A stretch of 64,000 nt of DNA from Lysinibacillus sp. 2017 (GTDB lineage Bacteria > Bacillota > Bacilli > Bacillales_A > Planococcaceae), in assembly GCF_003073375.1 (NCBI RefSeq), contig NZ_CP029002.1, positions 2,032,001 through 2,096,000 of the forward strand. The letters run 5' to 3'. Positions 7,754 through 16,532 of the stretch are shown piece by piece (position 1 is the stretch's first letter; the number at the start of each line of letters is the position of its first letter). The translations under genes and the position numbers were made by a program. Below the pieces are notes generated by a model, which was not told where the DNA came from, made no database searches, and saw only the letters and a list, made by a program, of their open reading frames with translations.

Positions 7754-8613
7754 ACCAGTTCCTCCTTCGCCAGATCCATAAACCTTTGTTCTAAGCTAGT
7801 TTGCTCAATTTTAAGATCGTCAATAGAATTTTCTTCAGCTCTCACAATTGAAGTTAACTCGTAAAGACCATCTTCCAATTTATTAGTTTCAAATAAATGG
7901 TATCCTTGATGCTCCCCAACATACGTACAAGCTGACAAGGAACTCGTATTAATCGTGGTTGCTAATTTGAGGTGCATTATATAAGTATCATTCTTTTTCT
8001 CAGTAAATTCATAGACAGTTCCGATAAAACCAATTTTGCCCTTCTTTAGGATGGCTAGTCGATCACAAAGCTCTTCCACTTCCGCCATATCATGACTCGT
8101 CATGACAATCGTTTTTCCCCTTTTTTTCAACGTTCGTATTTCTTCATGCAATGCAACGCGCCCTTCTACATCAAGACCCGCTGTTGGCTCATCTAAAAAT
8201 ATGATTTCTGGATCCCCTATCATAGCTAGAACTAAATGTAGACGCCGTTTTTGACCAGTGGATAACTCTTTATATTTTTTATTCATCATGGCCTCGATAT
8301 TTAGTCTTTGAATGAGGCCTTTATCAATCGTTGAGCCATTCCATTTTGCAAACAGTTTTATTGCTTCAATTGTTTTGATATTTTTAGGTAATGACGTAGA
8401 TTGTAACTGGACCCCAATATTCCCATTAAGTTTTATCGTGCCGCCATAGTTTCGAAGCCCCTCTATACATTCAAGTGCGGTCGTTTTTCCAGCACCATTG
8501 GTTCCGATTAAAGCAAAAATTTCTCCCTGTTCAATCGTAAAAGAAATACCACTAAGAATTCTTTTATCGCCATACTGCTTAGTTAATGAATCAATCGTAA
8601 TGACTGCAGTCAA
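7750..8613 (-). CDS. ABC transporter ATP-binding protein
   Basis: 287 residues. Walker A GTNGAGKTT at 37-45, signature LSTGQKRRL near 118-128 and Walker B IIFLDEPTAGLD just after, followed by the switch His in TSHD. A C-terminal extension of about 80 residues follows the nucleotide-binding domain, as in CcmA/DrrA-type exporters. Pairs with the overlapping permease 7034-7753. The Q-loop region reads GVQLQ, slightly atypical but compatible with the family. The two genes form an operon with no regulator beside them. Confidence 0.9.
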   Translation of the reverse strand: MTAVITIDSLTKQYGDKRILSGISFTIEQGEIFALIGTNGAGKTTALECIEGLRNYGGTIKLNGNIGVQLQSTSLPKNIKTIEAIKLFAKWNGSTIDKGLIQRLNIEAMMNKKYKELSTGQKRRLHLVLAMIGDPEIIFLDEPTAGLDVEGRVALHEEIRTLKKRGKTIVMTSHDMAEVEELCDRLAILKKGKIGFIGTVYEFTEKKNDTYIMHLKLATTINTSSLSACTYVGEHQGYHLFETNKLEDGLYELTSIVRAEENSIDDLKIEQTSLEQRFMDLAKEELV

Positions 8614-8703
8614 TCCAAATCCCCCAATCTATTAATTCTTTATACTACTTCATAATAACACGCAATCTACCACTTAATGGAAATTAATTGAATCAATAAA
8701 AAT

Positions 8704-8734
8704 AAGACTTCCACGGTTTCATTGTGGAAGTCTT
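8704..8734. terminator. Bidirectional terminator
   Basis: Perfect stem AAGACTTCCAC (8704-8714) with GTGGAAGTCTT (8724-8734). T-rich on both outer sides, best suited to end the oligopeptide-binding protein transcript on the minus strand. Confidence 0.8.
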
Positions 8735-8758
8735 TATTTATTATCACTAAAGTTAATT

Positions 8759-10390
8759 CTAACGATTCACATCTACATATTTAAAGTTAAAGTTACTTAA
8801 ACCATCTGGCTCCATGCCAGTTACGTAATCCTTAACAACAAATAAATTTGTATAATAATAAATTGGAGCTACTGGGTACTCCGCCATAGCAATCTCCTCA
8901 GCTTGAAGTAATAGTTCCGTACGTTTCTGAGCATCTGTTTCCGTAGTAGATTGCGTTAAAATGGATTTGTACTCTGCATTTTCCCAAGCTGTCTGGTTAT
9001 TTGGGTTTTTCGCTGTGTCATACATTTCAAGGAATGTAAAGGCATCATTATAATCACCCGTCCAACCAAGTCTTCCAATTTGATAATTTAAGTTATTTAA
9101 TTCCTCAATATATACTTGCCATTCTGAATTCGTTAACTTCACATTAATCCCTAGCTCTTTTGACCAAGTTTGTTGAATATACTGTGCAACTGCTGCGTCT
9201 CCTTCATTCGTAAAATAAGCAATAGTCACTGTTACATCACTTGGATCACTTATGCCTAGTTCTTCAAGTCCAACCTTAAGTGCCTCACGAGCTCCCTCGT
9301 AATCTGCATCCTTAAAGTAACCATCATCATTACCAAAACCTTCTACTGCATTCGGCACAAGTCCAAGTGCTGCATCCTGCTCACCTTTTAAAATATTTTT
9401 AATAAGCCCTTCTCGGTCAATTGATAATGTTAATGCTTTGCGGACATTTACATTCGATACGATTTCATCTTTGGTATTAAACTTATACCAATATACGCCA
9501 GCTTTTTCAGTGGCATTTAGTGTACCATCTGCTTTTAATCCATCAATTTTATCCAATGCCACATTACCAAATGGTGCGCCGATAAAATCAATTTCACCTG
9601 CATCATACATCGTCATTTGGGTTGTATCTGATTCCACAATCGGAATGTTCACTTTATCTATGTTTACATTAGTTGCATCCCAATAGCTTTTACTTTTCGC
9701 TAACGTAATCGAGCCACCATTCACCCAGTCCTCTAGCGTATAGTATCCGTTTGTAACAAAACCTGGCTCAGTAAACCAGTTTTCATTTTCTTCGGCTGCT
9801 TTTTGATTAAATGGTAATAACGTAGAAAACGCTGTTAATTCTAAGAAATAAGGTGTTGGTGTGGCCAATGTAACCTCGAGCGTTTTTTCATCCAATGCCT
9901 TTACCCCTACATCTTCCGCGCTACCAGCTCCTGTACTGTATGCTTCTGCACCTTGAAGAGGATATAAAATCGATGCGTATGGAGAAGCATTTTCAGGATT
10001 TAATGCCCAACGCCAAGAATAAACAAAATCTTCAGCTGTTACTGGATCACCATTTGACCACTCCGCATCACGTAATGTAAATGTATAGACAAGTAGATCA
10101 TCACTTACCTCATACTTTTCAGCAGCTGCCAATTCTGGCTTGCCATTTTTCATCTCTGTTAACCCTTCAAACATATTGCGAATTAAACCAATTGAAAATG
10201 AATCACTTGCTAGTGCTGGATGTAAACTTGTCGGCTCAGAACCGAGCACCAAGTTTAATTCTTTTACCTCATTACTTGCTGTTTCACCATTGTTTGCATT
10301 CTGGTCATTTGTTGAATCGCTTGAATCATTTGAACAAGCAACCAACATGAATGTAAGTACCACGAACCACAGCCATACACTTTTTTTCAT
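8759..10390 (-). CDS. Oligopeptide ABC transporter substrate-binding lipoprotein (OppA-like)
   Basis: 543 residues, the usual length for OppA. The signal peptide ends in lipobox LVAC with Cys19 as lipidation site, followed by a Ser/Asn/Asp-rich linker. The family 5 solute-binding domain is complete: LNLVLGSEPTSLHPAL at the domain start, DFVYSWRWALNP, GFVTNGYYTL, NVRKALTLSIDR and LGWTGDYNDAFTFL. It would bind peptides outside the membrane and deliver them to an Opp permease. No opp permease or ATPase genes adjoin it, so it is an orphan binding protein using a transporter encoded elsewhere. Confidence 0.93.
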   Translation of the reverse strand: MKKSVWLWFVVLTFMLVACSNDSSDSTNDQNANNGETASNEVKELNLVLGSEPTSLHPALASDSFSIGLIRNMFEGLTEMKNGKPELAAAEKYEVSDDLLVYTFTLRDAEWSNGDPVTAEDFVYSWRWALNPENASPYASILYPLQGAEAYSTGAGSAEDVGVKALDEKTLEVTLATPTPYFLELTAFSTLLPFNQKAAEENENWFTEPGFVTNGYYTLEDWVNGGSITLAKSKSYWDATNVNIDKVNIPIVESDTTQMTMYDAGEIDFIGAPFGNVALDKIDGLKADGTLNATEKAGVYWYKFNTKDEIVSNVNVRKALTLSIDREGLIKNILKGEQDAALGLVPNAVEGFGNDDGYFKDADYEGAREALKVGLEELGISDPSDVTVTIAYFTNEGDAAVAQYIQQTWSKELGINVKLTNSEWQVYIEELNNLNYQIGRLGWTGDYNDAFTFLEMYDTAKNPNNQTAWENAEYKSILTQSTTETDAQKRTELLLQAEEIAMAEYPVAPIYYYTNLFVVKDYVTGMEPDGLSNFNFKYVDVNR

Positions 10391-10557
10391 TTGAACTGTC
10401 CCCCTTTAATAAAACCAATACGCCCTTTTGTCTGTTTCAATTTCCCGTTCCTGAGTAAACTAAAACATATATTTATTTCAAGGTTAATTAATATATTGGT
10501 TACAAGAGCAACTTAGAATAACGTGCAGCTGTTACAAGATTTTTTAGCAATAAAAAA

Positions 10558-10578
10558 AACATCCATTTTCAGGATGTT
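10558..10578 (-). terminator. Terminator of the HEPN-like gene
   Basis: Stem AACATCC (10558-10564) with GGATGTT (10572-10578), then a run of eight T on the minus strand. The arm overlaps the last codons of 10577-11035. Confidence 0.7.
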
Positions 10579-11035
10579 AATAGTTTAATTTATGCTGTTG
10601 TAGTAAACAGTTATGTAGCGCTGCAATTGTTACAACGGCAATTATTTCTGCGTTTGCTTTAATATCTTTTTTATCTTGAAAAGAAAACTCATTGCCCAAC
10701 ATATCAAAATCATAATTCATCTTATCTAAATCGACATCAATATTATGCGAGTAAATATTACGCCATGAGTTCAGCAAAAATAAATTGTTATATAACCCTT
10801 CCTCAATCCAGCCCATGTTATATACAAAGTAAATTTGAGTAACAAAGTTAGCCTTTTTTAATGGATGATAATCACTACTCTTCCATTGTAAAACTTTCTC
10901 ACTTCTTTTTCCCTTTACTTCAATTAACTTATTTACTGCTTTTTCACAATATAAATGGATTACGATTAGCTTTGATATCGGATCATCGATACCCATAAAT
11001 TTTTCTAAAAATTTTTCCCCTGTAACTTTAGACAT
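10577..11035 (-). CDS. Putative HEPN-domain protein, orphan
   Basis: 152 residues, mainly alpha-helical. The segment LNSWRNIYSHN contains R92-N93-x-x-x-H97, matching the R-x4-H motif with a polar residue after Arg that marks HEPN ribonuclease or DUF4145-like domains. The preceding helices (KLIVIHLYCEKAVNKLIEVKG and FVTQIYFVYNMGWIEEGLYNNL) fit the four-helix bundle. HEPN toxins usually sit beside an MNT antitoxin, and none is adjacent here. The protein may therefore be a stand-alone RNase, a non-toxic structural homologue or a degenerate module. Family assignment is by motif only. Confidence 0.5.
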   Translation of the reverse strand: MSKVTGEKFLEKFMGIDDPISKLIVIHLYCEKAVNKLIEVKGKRSEKVLQWKSSDYHPLKKANFVTQIYFVYNMGWIEEGLYNNLFLLNSWRNIYSHNIDVDLDKMNYDFDMLGNEFSFQDKKDIKANAEIIAVVTIAALHNCLLQQHKLNY

Positions 11036-11314
11036 TTATATTCATCCCACCCCATTCAAATAATAAAATGATTTTTTACCATAATGTAGTTTCGCTCGCA
11101 ATAGTTCCTATTATCAGGAAAGTAGTTACAAGAATTATTCAAAGTACAATTCTATTATCAGCCAAATCTTAACGCTTCATACGCATTTTTTCAGTACAGA
11201 TGCTTTCTACTTTCATCCACGAGTACATTAATTAACACACCTTTATATTGTCTTCGTAAAAAGTTATATTCATAAATATTTCAGTAAAATTATTCCTAAA
11301 TACCCCATTTATAT

Positions 11315-12358
11315 TTAGTCAAATGTCGTTAACTCTTCTGAAATAGAATTTAAAAAATCTTTCTCAAACCGATAAATGTGTTTCCCTGTAGTACTACTTA
11401 ATGGTATGTGATCTGCTATCATGCCTTCACTTATAGATAGCGCTTTTATAGAATTAATTTCTATTTGATTGTCTAACAACGAATCAAGTGATGTATTGGC
11501 TTCTATTTGAGTAAATAGCTCTTTTAATTGTGTTCGTGGAATCTCGTTTTCTGTTTTATTCATTACCATAGTCATTAGGTTTAATAGGTCATCTTCATCT
11601 AAATTATTTCCTTCTGTAGCAGCCATCATTAATGATACAACTTGTTCGCCACTCAGCTGATTTGTGCCCTTTTTGAATTCAAATGCCACTTGTGATATTG
11701 CCCTTAAACGCATATCTTCTTGCAAGTCATATTCAATACCATTCATAGAATCAATTAGCGTTGAAATGGTTTCTAAATCGATCACTGCATAATAATCAAT
11801 TGGTAAATCGAAGAACTTTGAAACTGTCGTTCTTACATTTTCAGCGCCGCCAAAACGATAAGCAAATAATAATTTATCATCCAAAGTAGTTCCATCATCG
11901 TTATCTGCTACCTGCACATATGTATCTAAAGGGAGCGATACGACTTTCATCATCTTTTTATCTTTACTATAAGTAAGTAAAAGGTTTAGATAAATTCGAT
12001 TATCCATATCTTTCGACTTTACCGTAATTAAAGTAGTTGAAATTTTCGCTTCTTCAACTACGGGAGCACTTGCAGCAGATGAGTTATATTCTTTATTGAA
12101 ATCACTCCTGCTCAATTCTTTAGTCCAGTTTCCAGTTAGAACAGATGGCATAAACAAAAATAGACACAAGCCTACTGCCAATAAAGAGACTGTTAAGGGG
12201 GCGATTTTTTTTACCGTGATAAGTGACTTCTTTTGAGTATGAGCATCCCCGTCAATTTCACGAATTTGTTCAAATACTTTATGACGATCTTCTTTCGTAA
12301 ATTGTAGCTCTTGACCCGATGTATTAGAAAATGCATCTTTTAACCGTTTATCATCCAT
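11315..12358 (-). CDS. Anti-sigma factor with LCP-like extracellular domain
   Basis: 347 residues. A cytoplasmic N-terminus of about 50 residues precedes one membrane helix (about 52-72, KKIAPLTVSLLAVGLCLFLF). The external part resembles the LytR-CpsA-Psr fold: LITVKSKDMDNRIYLNLLLTY, VVSLPLDTYV, YAVIDLETISTLIDSMNGIEYDL and GEQVVSLMMA. The canonical R/D pattern of active LCP transferases is only partly kept. The first codons overlap the end of the sigma factor gene by eight bases, so it is almost surely the membrane anti-sigma partner. Predicted to sense envelope stress; ligand unknown. Confidence 0.75.
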   Translation of the reverse strand: MDDKRLKDAFSNTSGQELQFTKEDRHKVFEQIREIDGDAHTQKKSLITVKKIAPLTVSLLAVGLCLFLFMPSVLTGNWTKELSRSDFNKEYNSSAASAPVVEEAKISTTLITVKSKDMDNRIYLNLLLTYSKDKKMMKVVSLPLDTYVQVADNDDGTTLDDKLLFAYRFGGAENVRTTVSKFFDLPIDYYAVIDLETISTLIDSMNGIEYDLQEDMRLRAISQVAFEFKKGTNQLSGEQVVSLMMAATEGNNLDEDDLLNLMTMVMNKTENEIPRTQLKELFTQIEANTSLDSLLDNQIEINSIKALSISEGMIADHIPLSSTTGKHIYRFEKDFLNSISEELTTFD

Positions 12359-12875
12359 TCAGTTCCACCTCCTTTATCATCGACTCTAACCTTTGTTTTG
12401 CTCTTCTTAATCGAGTTTTCACTGTATTCACTGGAACATCTAAAACTTTGGCAATTTCTTCAGTAGTCAATGAATCATAGTAATATAGATAAACCACTTC
12501 CCGATACACCTTTGGAAGAGAAAAAATAGTATTTTTTATTTCTTCATTCTTGTATTTATCGATTACTGTTTTTTCTGTTGATGGCATGATTGACTTAGCT
12601 GTTTCATTAATAAAACTTTTTACCTGTACCATTTTGTAATTCCAACTTTTTAAATAATCCTTGCATTCGTTAATGGTTATACGATACAGCCATGTTTTTA
12701 TTTGTGCGTCAAACCGAAACGATTCTAGGTTTTTGTAGCATTTGATAAATGTATTTTGTACCATATCTTTCGCAATCTCTGCATCTTTCACATAAGAAAA
12801 TGCCAATCGAACCAACTCATTACCATAGTCAATCATCAGTTTTTCTAATACGTAATCTTTTTCTTCTCTGTCCAA
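12351..12875 (-). CDS. ECF-type RNA polymerase sigma factor
   Basis: 174 residues, typical of ECF sigma factors. Region 2 (GNELVRLAFSYVKDAEIAKDMVQNTFIKCYKNLESF, then KTWLYRITINECKDYL) is followed by a linker and region 4 (LPKVYREVVYLYYYDSLTTEEIAKVLDVPVNTVKTRLRRAKQRL). Placed immediately upstream of, and overlapping, the anti-sigma gene at 11315-12358. Such pairs commonly transcribe their own operon. Start at ATG 12875 with GAGGGG upstream. The regulon cannot be told from this window. Confidence 0.92.
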   Translation of the reverse strand: MDREEKDYVLEKLMIDYGNELVRLAFSYVKDAEIAKDMVQNTFIKCYKNLESFRFDAQIKTWLYRITINECKDYLKSWNYKMVQVKSFINETAKSIMPSTEKTVIDKYKNEEIKNTIFSLPKVYREVVYLYYYDSLTTEEIAKVLDVPVNTVKTRLRRAKQRLESMIKEVELNG

Positions 12876-13218
12876 TTTACTACCCTCCCCTTCAACTTAC
12901 TTCAAATTCTGCTATTAGACGATTATCATTTCATAATCGATTCAATTTTAAAAAAATAATTTTATTTAAGAAAGATTCTCTTCTTTTATCGGCTTTATTT
13001 CTTAATGGATATCTAAATTTCTGCAGCAGTTGCCATTGCATCAGAATAATATCCTGTAATGTGCTCATTAATAGCGTTTTAATGGTATTTCAAAAGGACC
13101 TCGAGGGCAATAAAATAAGTGTGCTCAGTTCAATACTAAGCACACTACATTGAAATTTCACTTTAGTTATTTTTGAAGCGTTTTTATGTGCACCCGGTGC
13201 AAGTTTTTCAAGTTTTTA
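12876..13218. other. Intergenic stretch without a supported gene
   Basis: Contains an inverted repeat AGTGTGCT / AGCACACT (13118-13125 and 13139-13146) without a T run, and the near-palindrome TGCACCCGGTGCA near 13191. A minus-strand frame around 13020-13080 reads about 20 protein-like residues, possibly a remnant. The sigma-factor promoter should lie near 12880-12960. Confidence 0.4.
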
Positions 13219-13749
13219 TTATTCACCCTGCAAGCGCGCGCGGCGATAGGTTAAGGCAACATACATCATGACACATGGAACCACGAGCACCATAAAGATA
13301 TTAAATAACATTTTCGATACTTGTCCCATTGTCCCATCAAAGAATACCATCATAAAATAGCTCAACACCATAAAGCATACTGTTAGCCATGTGGCAGGTA
13401 GTATCGATTTTTGTAGACGCATGAGTTTTTCGGCCTTTGAGGTATTATCAGAATAAATCGGCGTTGTGCCAACAGGTGCTTTAAATAAATGCGTATCATA
13501 ACTTGAACAAACATGTTCCCAGCCGGCAAATTCAAACATCGCAAAGTATTCGTCTTTGTCTTCCTCTGCTAAATTGCGAATATCAATACTATAATCGATA
13601 AATTCTGGCTCACGCTTTTCAAGTTCATAACCAAACCCTTTATAGCGCTTGACAATCCAGCCCTTTGCAGCGAACCTTTTTAACACCTTTAAATCCCTTT
13701 TCTCTGAAAATGCAATCCCATCTGAAATGACAAATTTCTTCTCATTCAT
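13219..13749 (-). CDS. DUF2812 domain membrane protein
   Basis: 176 residues. The N-terminal 90 residues match the DUF2812 pattern (KRFAAKGWIVKRYKGFGYELEK, YSIDIR, EYFAMFEFAGWEHVC, HLFKAP), followed by two membrane helices near 118-137 and 143-165. Its start overlaps the end of the PadR regulator gene by eight bases. PadR-DUF2812 pairs are common in Bacillales, where the regulator represses its own operon. The function of DUF2812 proteins is unknown. Confidence 0.85.
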   Translation of the reverse strand: MNEKKFVISDGIAFSEKRDLKVLKRFAAKGWIVKRYKGFGYELEKREPEFIDYSIDIRNLAEEDKDEYFAMFEFAGWEHVCSSYDTHLFKAPVGTTPIYSDNTSKAEKLMRLQKSILPATWLTVCFMVLSYFMMVFFDGTMGQVSKMLFNIFMVLVVPCVMMYVALTYRRARLQGE

Positions 13750-14065
13750 GTGAAGTACCTCCCTCTAGTCCCATTTGTGCAAAGCGAATCATTTTCTCAC
13801 GCCTCTTCATATCATGTTGAAGTACATCGCGTCCTTTTTCTGTTAACATATAAACTTTTCTACGAGAATCACTATCGTCAAATAGTGTAATGTATTCCTG
13901 CACCATGAGTTTTTTAATAATAGTATAGAGCGATGCCGGACCAATTGTGACCTCACCGTCCGTCAACACTTCAATATCACTCATCACTACATAGCCATGC
14001 TTCGGCTGTGTAAATGCAGCCATAATATAAAAAACCGAATCGGTCAGTTGCTCTAATGATTTCAT
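13742..14065 (-). CDS. PadR family transcriptional regulator
   Basis: 107 residues, the short PadR class. Winged-helix elements: QLTDSVFYIMAAFTQPKHGYVVMSDIE, then LTDGEVTIGPASLYTIIKKLMVQEYI with the recognition helix GPASLYTIIKKL, and the wing DDSDSRRKVYMLTEKGRDVL. It is the first gene of a two-gene operon with DUF2812. Two palindromes of the form TATATCA-N5-TGATATA just upstream (14079-14097 and 14109-14127) match the ATATCA-type inverted repeats bound by PadR proteins, so autorepression is likely. An ATG start with GAGGTGG upstream. Confidence 0.9.
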   Translation of the reverse strand: MKSLEQLTDSVFYIMAAFTQPKHGYVVMSDIEVLTDGEVTIGPASLYTIIKKLMVQEYITLFDDSDSRRKVYMLTEKGRDVLQHDMKRREKMIRFAQMGLEGGTSHE

Positions 14066-14078
14066 TTTTCCACCTCTT

Positions 14079-14127
14079 TATATCACTTTATGATATATCT
14101 AATTCCAATATATCATAAAGTGATATA
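14079..14127. promoter_or_regulatory. Two PadR-type operator palindromes
   Basis: TATATCA-CTTTA-TGATATA at 14079-14097 and TATATCA-TAAAG-TGATATA at 14109-14127. The two copies are inverted relative to each other by their spacers, with centres 30 bp apart (about three helical turns). They cover the expected promoter of the PadR-DUF2812 operon. Confidence 0.75.
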
Positions 14128-14425
14128 AACGCAACTAATTTTTCTGAATATTACAGTATTTACAGGTCAACAACTATTATTTCTTTAGAAAAAGGACGTT
14201 ACTATTTCATTTACCGGGTGCAAATACTTATTTTGCTCATTCATTACTTGAGAAACGGATGGAAGTTCAAAAGTTCTGTATGTGTAGGTTTACTCTTTAC
14301 AGTTCTATTTAAAATTTGCATCTAAATTACTTCTTTCTGCCGAATAATGAACATATATTTACCATTGAAATTCACAATATTTTGCTTAAGTTACTTTAAA
14401 ATAGTCTGTATTATGAGGTGGTTAC

Positions 14426-14989
14426 CTGTCCTTTCTAAAAAAAGGTTTTGCACTAATTATAGGTAGCATTCTTTTATCTTTAGGAATAAATATGTTTTTA
14501 GTACCACATGAAATATTAGATGGGGGTACAGTTGGTATTGGATTAATAATAAATTACATATGGGGTTTGGAAACAGGTGTAACTATTATCATATTAAGTG
14601 TTCCCATCTTTATATTTGCATGGTTTCATTACAGAAGTTATTTTTATAATAGTTTACATGGCATGATTATCTCTTCTTTTTTTATTGATTTTCTAACACC
14701 TGTTAGTACGCTATTTAAAATTGATGCACTATATAGTTCTATTCTAGGTGGCATTTTAATAGGAATTGGGATTGGCTTGATGTTGCTATTTCAGACAAGT
14801 ACAGGCGGCACAGATTTTATTGCCCAGTTTTTATGTGATAAAACAGGGATTAATGTAGGGATATATATTTTAATCATTGATGCTTTTGTGGTTATATGTG
14901 GTGGTCTATTATTATCCTCCGAGACTTTTTTACTTTCCATTCTTACTATACTTTCTGTTAGCATAACAACGAGTTATATTACAAAGTAG
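14426..14989 (+). CDS. Truncated YitT-family membrane protein
   Basis: Residues from KKGFALIIGSILLSLGINMFLVPHEILDGG onward match the start of YitT/DUF161 proteins, and the membrane part (five helices, with STGGTDFIAQFL) is intact. The frame ends at SITTSYITK, where full-length relatives of about 280 residues continue into the cytoplasmic DUF2179 domain, so roughly 100 residues are missing. The first ATG in frame (14492) would cut the first helix. A CTG at 14426, four to five bases after AGGTGG, would restore it. Alternatively an ATG at 14413 lies in another frame and joins if one A is removed from the A7 run at 14437-14443. Probably a decaying gene. Confidence 0.55.
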   Translation: MSFLKKGFALIIGSILLSLGINMFLVPHEILDGGTVGIGLIINYIWGLETGVTIIILSVPIFIFAWFHYRSYFYNSLHGMIISSFFIDFLTPVSTLFKIDALYSSILGGILIGIGIGLMLLFQTSTGGTDFIAQFLCDKTGINVGIYILIIDAFVVICGGLLLSSETFLLSILTILSVSITTSYITK

Positions 14990-15060
14990 GATCTATTCAC
15001 CTAAAGCGTACGCGAACACAGACATCCAACTATCATTAAAATTTATACAAAATAATAAAA

Positions 15061-15098
15061 AAGCCAGAGAAGTCGGATTAAGTTCCGCTTCACTGGCT
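15061..15098 (-). terminator. Terminator of cysE, repeat family A copy 3
   Basis: AAGCCAGAGAAGTCGGA (15061-15077) pairs with TCCGCTTCACTGGCTT (15083-15098) with few mismatches; the minus-strand tail is TTTTTTATTATTTTG. It lies just after the cysE stop codon. Confidence 0.8.
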
Positions 15099-15106
15099 TA
15101 TTCTGT

Positions 15107-16036
15107 TTAGATTTCATAATCCGCTACATATTCTTTACTAATGCTAATATTCGGTGATGGCTGTGAGTTGTAGACACGTGAATATGGTGGCACGGTGTTG
15201 GTTAGCCAAATGTTACTTCCAAGTACAGTATCATGACCGATTGTCGTTTTACCGCCTAAAATTGTGGCACCCGCATAAATAACGACATTATCCTCGATGT
15301 TTGGATGACGTTTAATGCCTTTGATTGGATTGCCATTTTCATCAAGTGGGAAGCTTAGTGCTCCAAGTGTCACACCTTGATAGATTTTTACGTTATTACC
15401 AATCGTACATGTTTCCCCGATAACAACACCTGTACCGTGGTCAATGAAGAACGAATGACCGATTGATGCGCCTGGGTGAATATCGATTCCTGTTAACTGA
15501 TGTGCATATTCTGACATAATACGCGGCACAATCGTTACATCTAATTTATATAGCTCGTGTGCGATACGGTGAATGAAGACCGCGCGAACAGATGGATAGC
15601 TTAGTAAAATCTCCTCTGTTGACGTTGCAGCTGGGTCACCATTGTAGGCAGCATGAATATCGGTTTGAATCATTTCGCGAATTTTAGGGAAGCTTTCTAT
15701 TAACTTCATAACAACCTGATCGGCTCTTTCGCCGCATTGTCCATCACAGTTGTCATTATTTTGGTAGATTAATACCTTTTCAATCAGATCACGCAAATCT
15801 AATGCAGACTTACGAATATTATTTGTAACATCCGTCAGTGTACGCGTCTTATCGCTTCCTCCTTGGTGATAGATCTTTGGAAAAATGATTTGATGGAAGT
15901 TTTTTAAAATTCCCTGAATTTTATCGCGTCCCGTAAAGCCAATCGTTTTTTCAACTTCCATATGCTTTTCGTCGTATTCCGTTAATTCTTTTGCAATCGC
16001 CGACGTTTCATTATTTAGCCAATCTTCAATTTTCAT
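15107..16036 (-). CDS. cysE: Serine O-acetyltransferase (EpsC-type)
   Basis: 309 residues. Transfers acetyl from acetyl-CoA to L-serine, giving O-acetylserine for cysteine synthesis. The N-terminal alpha-helical region is long (about 150 residues), as in the EpsC/SrpH-like class. It is followed by a left-handed beta-helix of hexapeptide repeats: [41 protein letters not shown], then [19 protein letters not shown]. The active-site pattern [11 protein letters not shown] with its histidine is intact. It is divergent from the S-box-controlled transporter at 16533. I see no T-box or S-box on its own 5' side. Confidence 0.92.
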   Translation of the reverse strand: MKIEDWLNNETSAIAKELTEYDEKHMEVEKTIGFTGRDKIQGILKNFHQIIFPKIYHQGGSDKTRTLTDVTNNIRKSALDLRDLIEKVLIYQNNDNCDGQCGERADQVVMKLIESFPKIREMIQTDIHAAYNGDPAATSTEEILLSYPSVRAVFIHRIAHELYKLDVTIVPRIMSEYAHQLTGIDIHPGASIGHSFFIDHGTGVVIGETCTIGNNVKIYQGVTLGALSFPLDENGNPIKGIKRHPNIEDNVVIYAGATILGGKTTIGHDTVLGSNIWLTNTVPPYSRVYNSQPSPNISISKEYVADYEI

Positions 16037-16330
16037 ATATCTAATCCCCTTTATGTTTCTAAACTTAGTTTATCGTTTTAGGTTAAAATTTCAAACTTTT
16101 TTATCCTTATTCGCACTAATGCAGTCATTTATACGTAACTAGGAGTGATTGCTCTTTTTCTTTATGATAGTTCATTTTAGATGATAAACCAAAATATGTT
16201 AAAATTGCATCAAACTTTTGGCCTTCATCACCAGTAAACATCAAAATAATATCCAACAATAATAATTTATTGACAATTTATCGAAAATCATATATTGTAG
16301 TTCTTACTTTGAAAAAAATAATATGATTAA

Positions 16331-16490
16331 CTTCTTATCATGAGAGATGGAGGGACTGGCCCTATGAAATCTCGGCAGCGGAACGAATGTAGTTACTGTG
16401 CCAAATCCAGCAAGTACGCACTTGAAAGATAAGCTGAGGTTTTCCGTAATGTAGGTCTCTTCTTGTTCGTTTAAGGAGAGACTTTTTTGT
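16331..16490 (+). promoter_or_regulatory. SAM-I riboswitch (S-box) with terminator
   Basis: Core motif GAGGGACTGGCCCTATGAAA-like (16350-16368 region), then CTCGGCAGC and CTGTGCCAAATCCAGC, closed by P1 arms CTTATC (16334-16339) and GATAAG (16428-16433). Ten-bp terminator stem GTCTCTTCTT (16455-16464) with AAGGAGAGAC (16473-16482) and T6 follow. SAM binding should stop transcription of the transporter gene at 16533. Confidence 0.93.
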
Positions 16491-16532
16491 GTGCTTGGAC
16501 TTGATTTGAAGGAAAAGATGTTGGAGGTTTGT

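Noticed and set aside
12749-13153. Plus-strand ORF of 134 residues near the sigma gene
   Set aside because: Overlaps the sigma factor coding strand and lacks a ribosome site.
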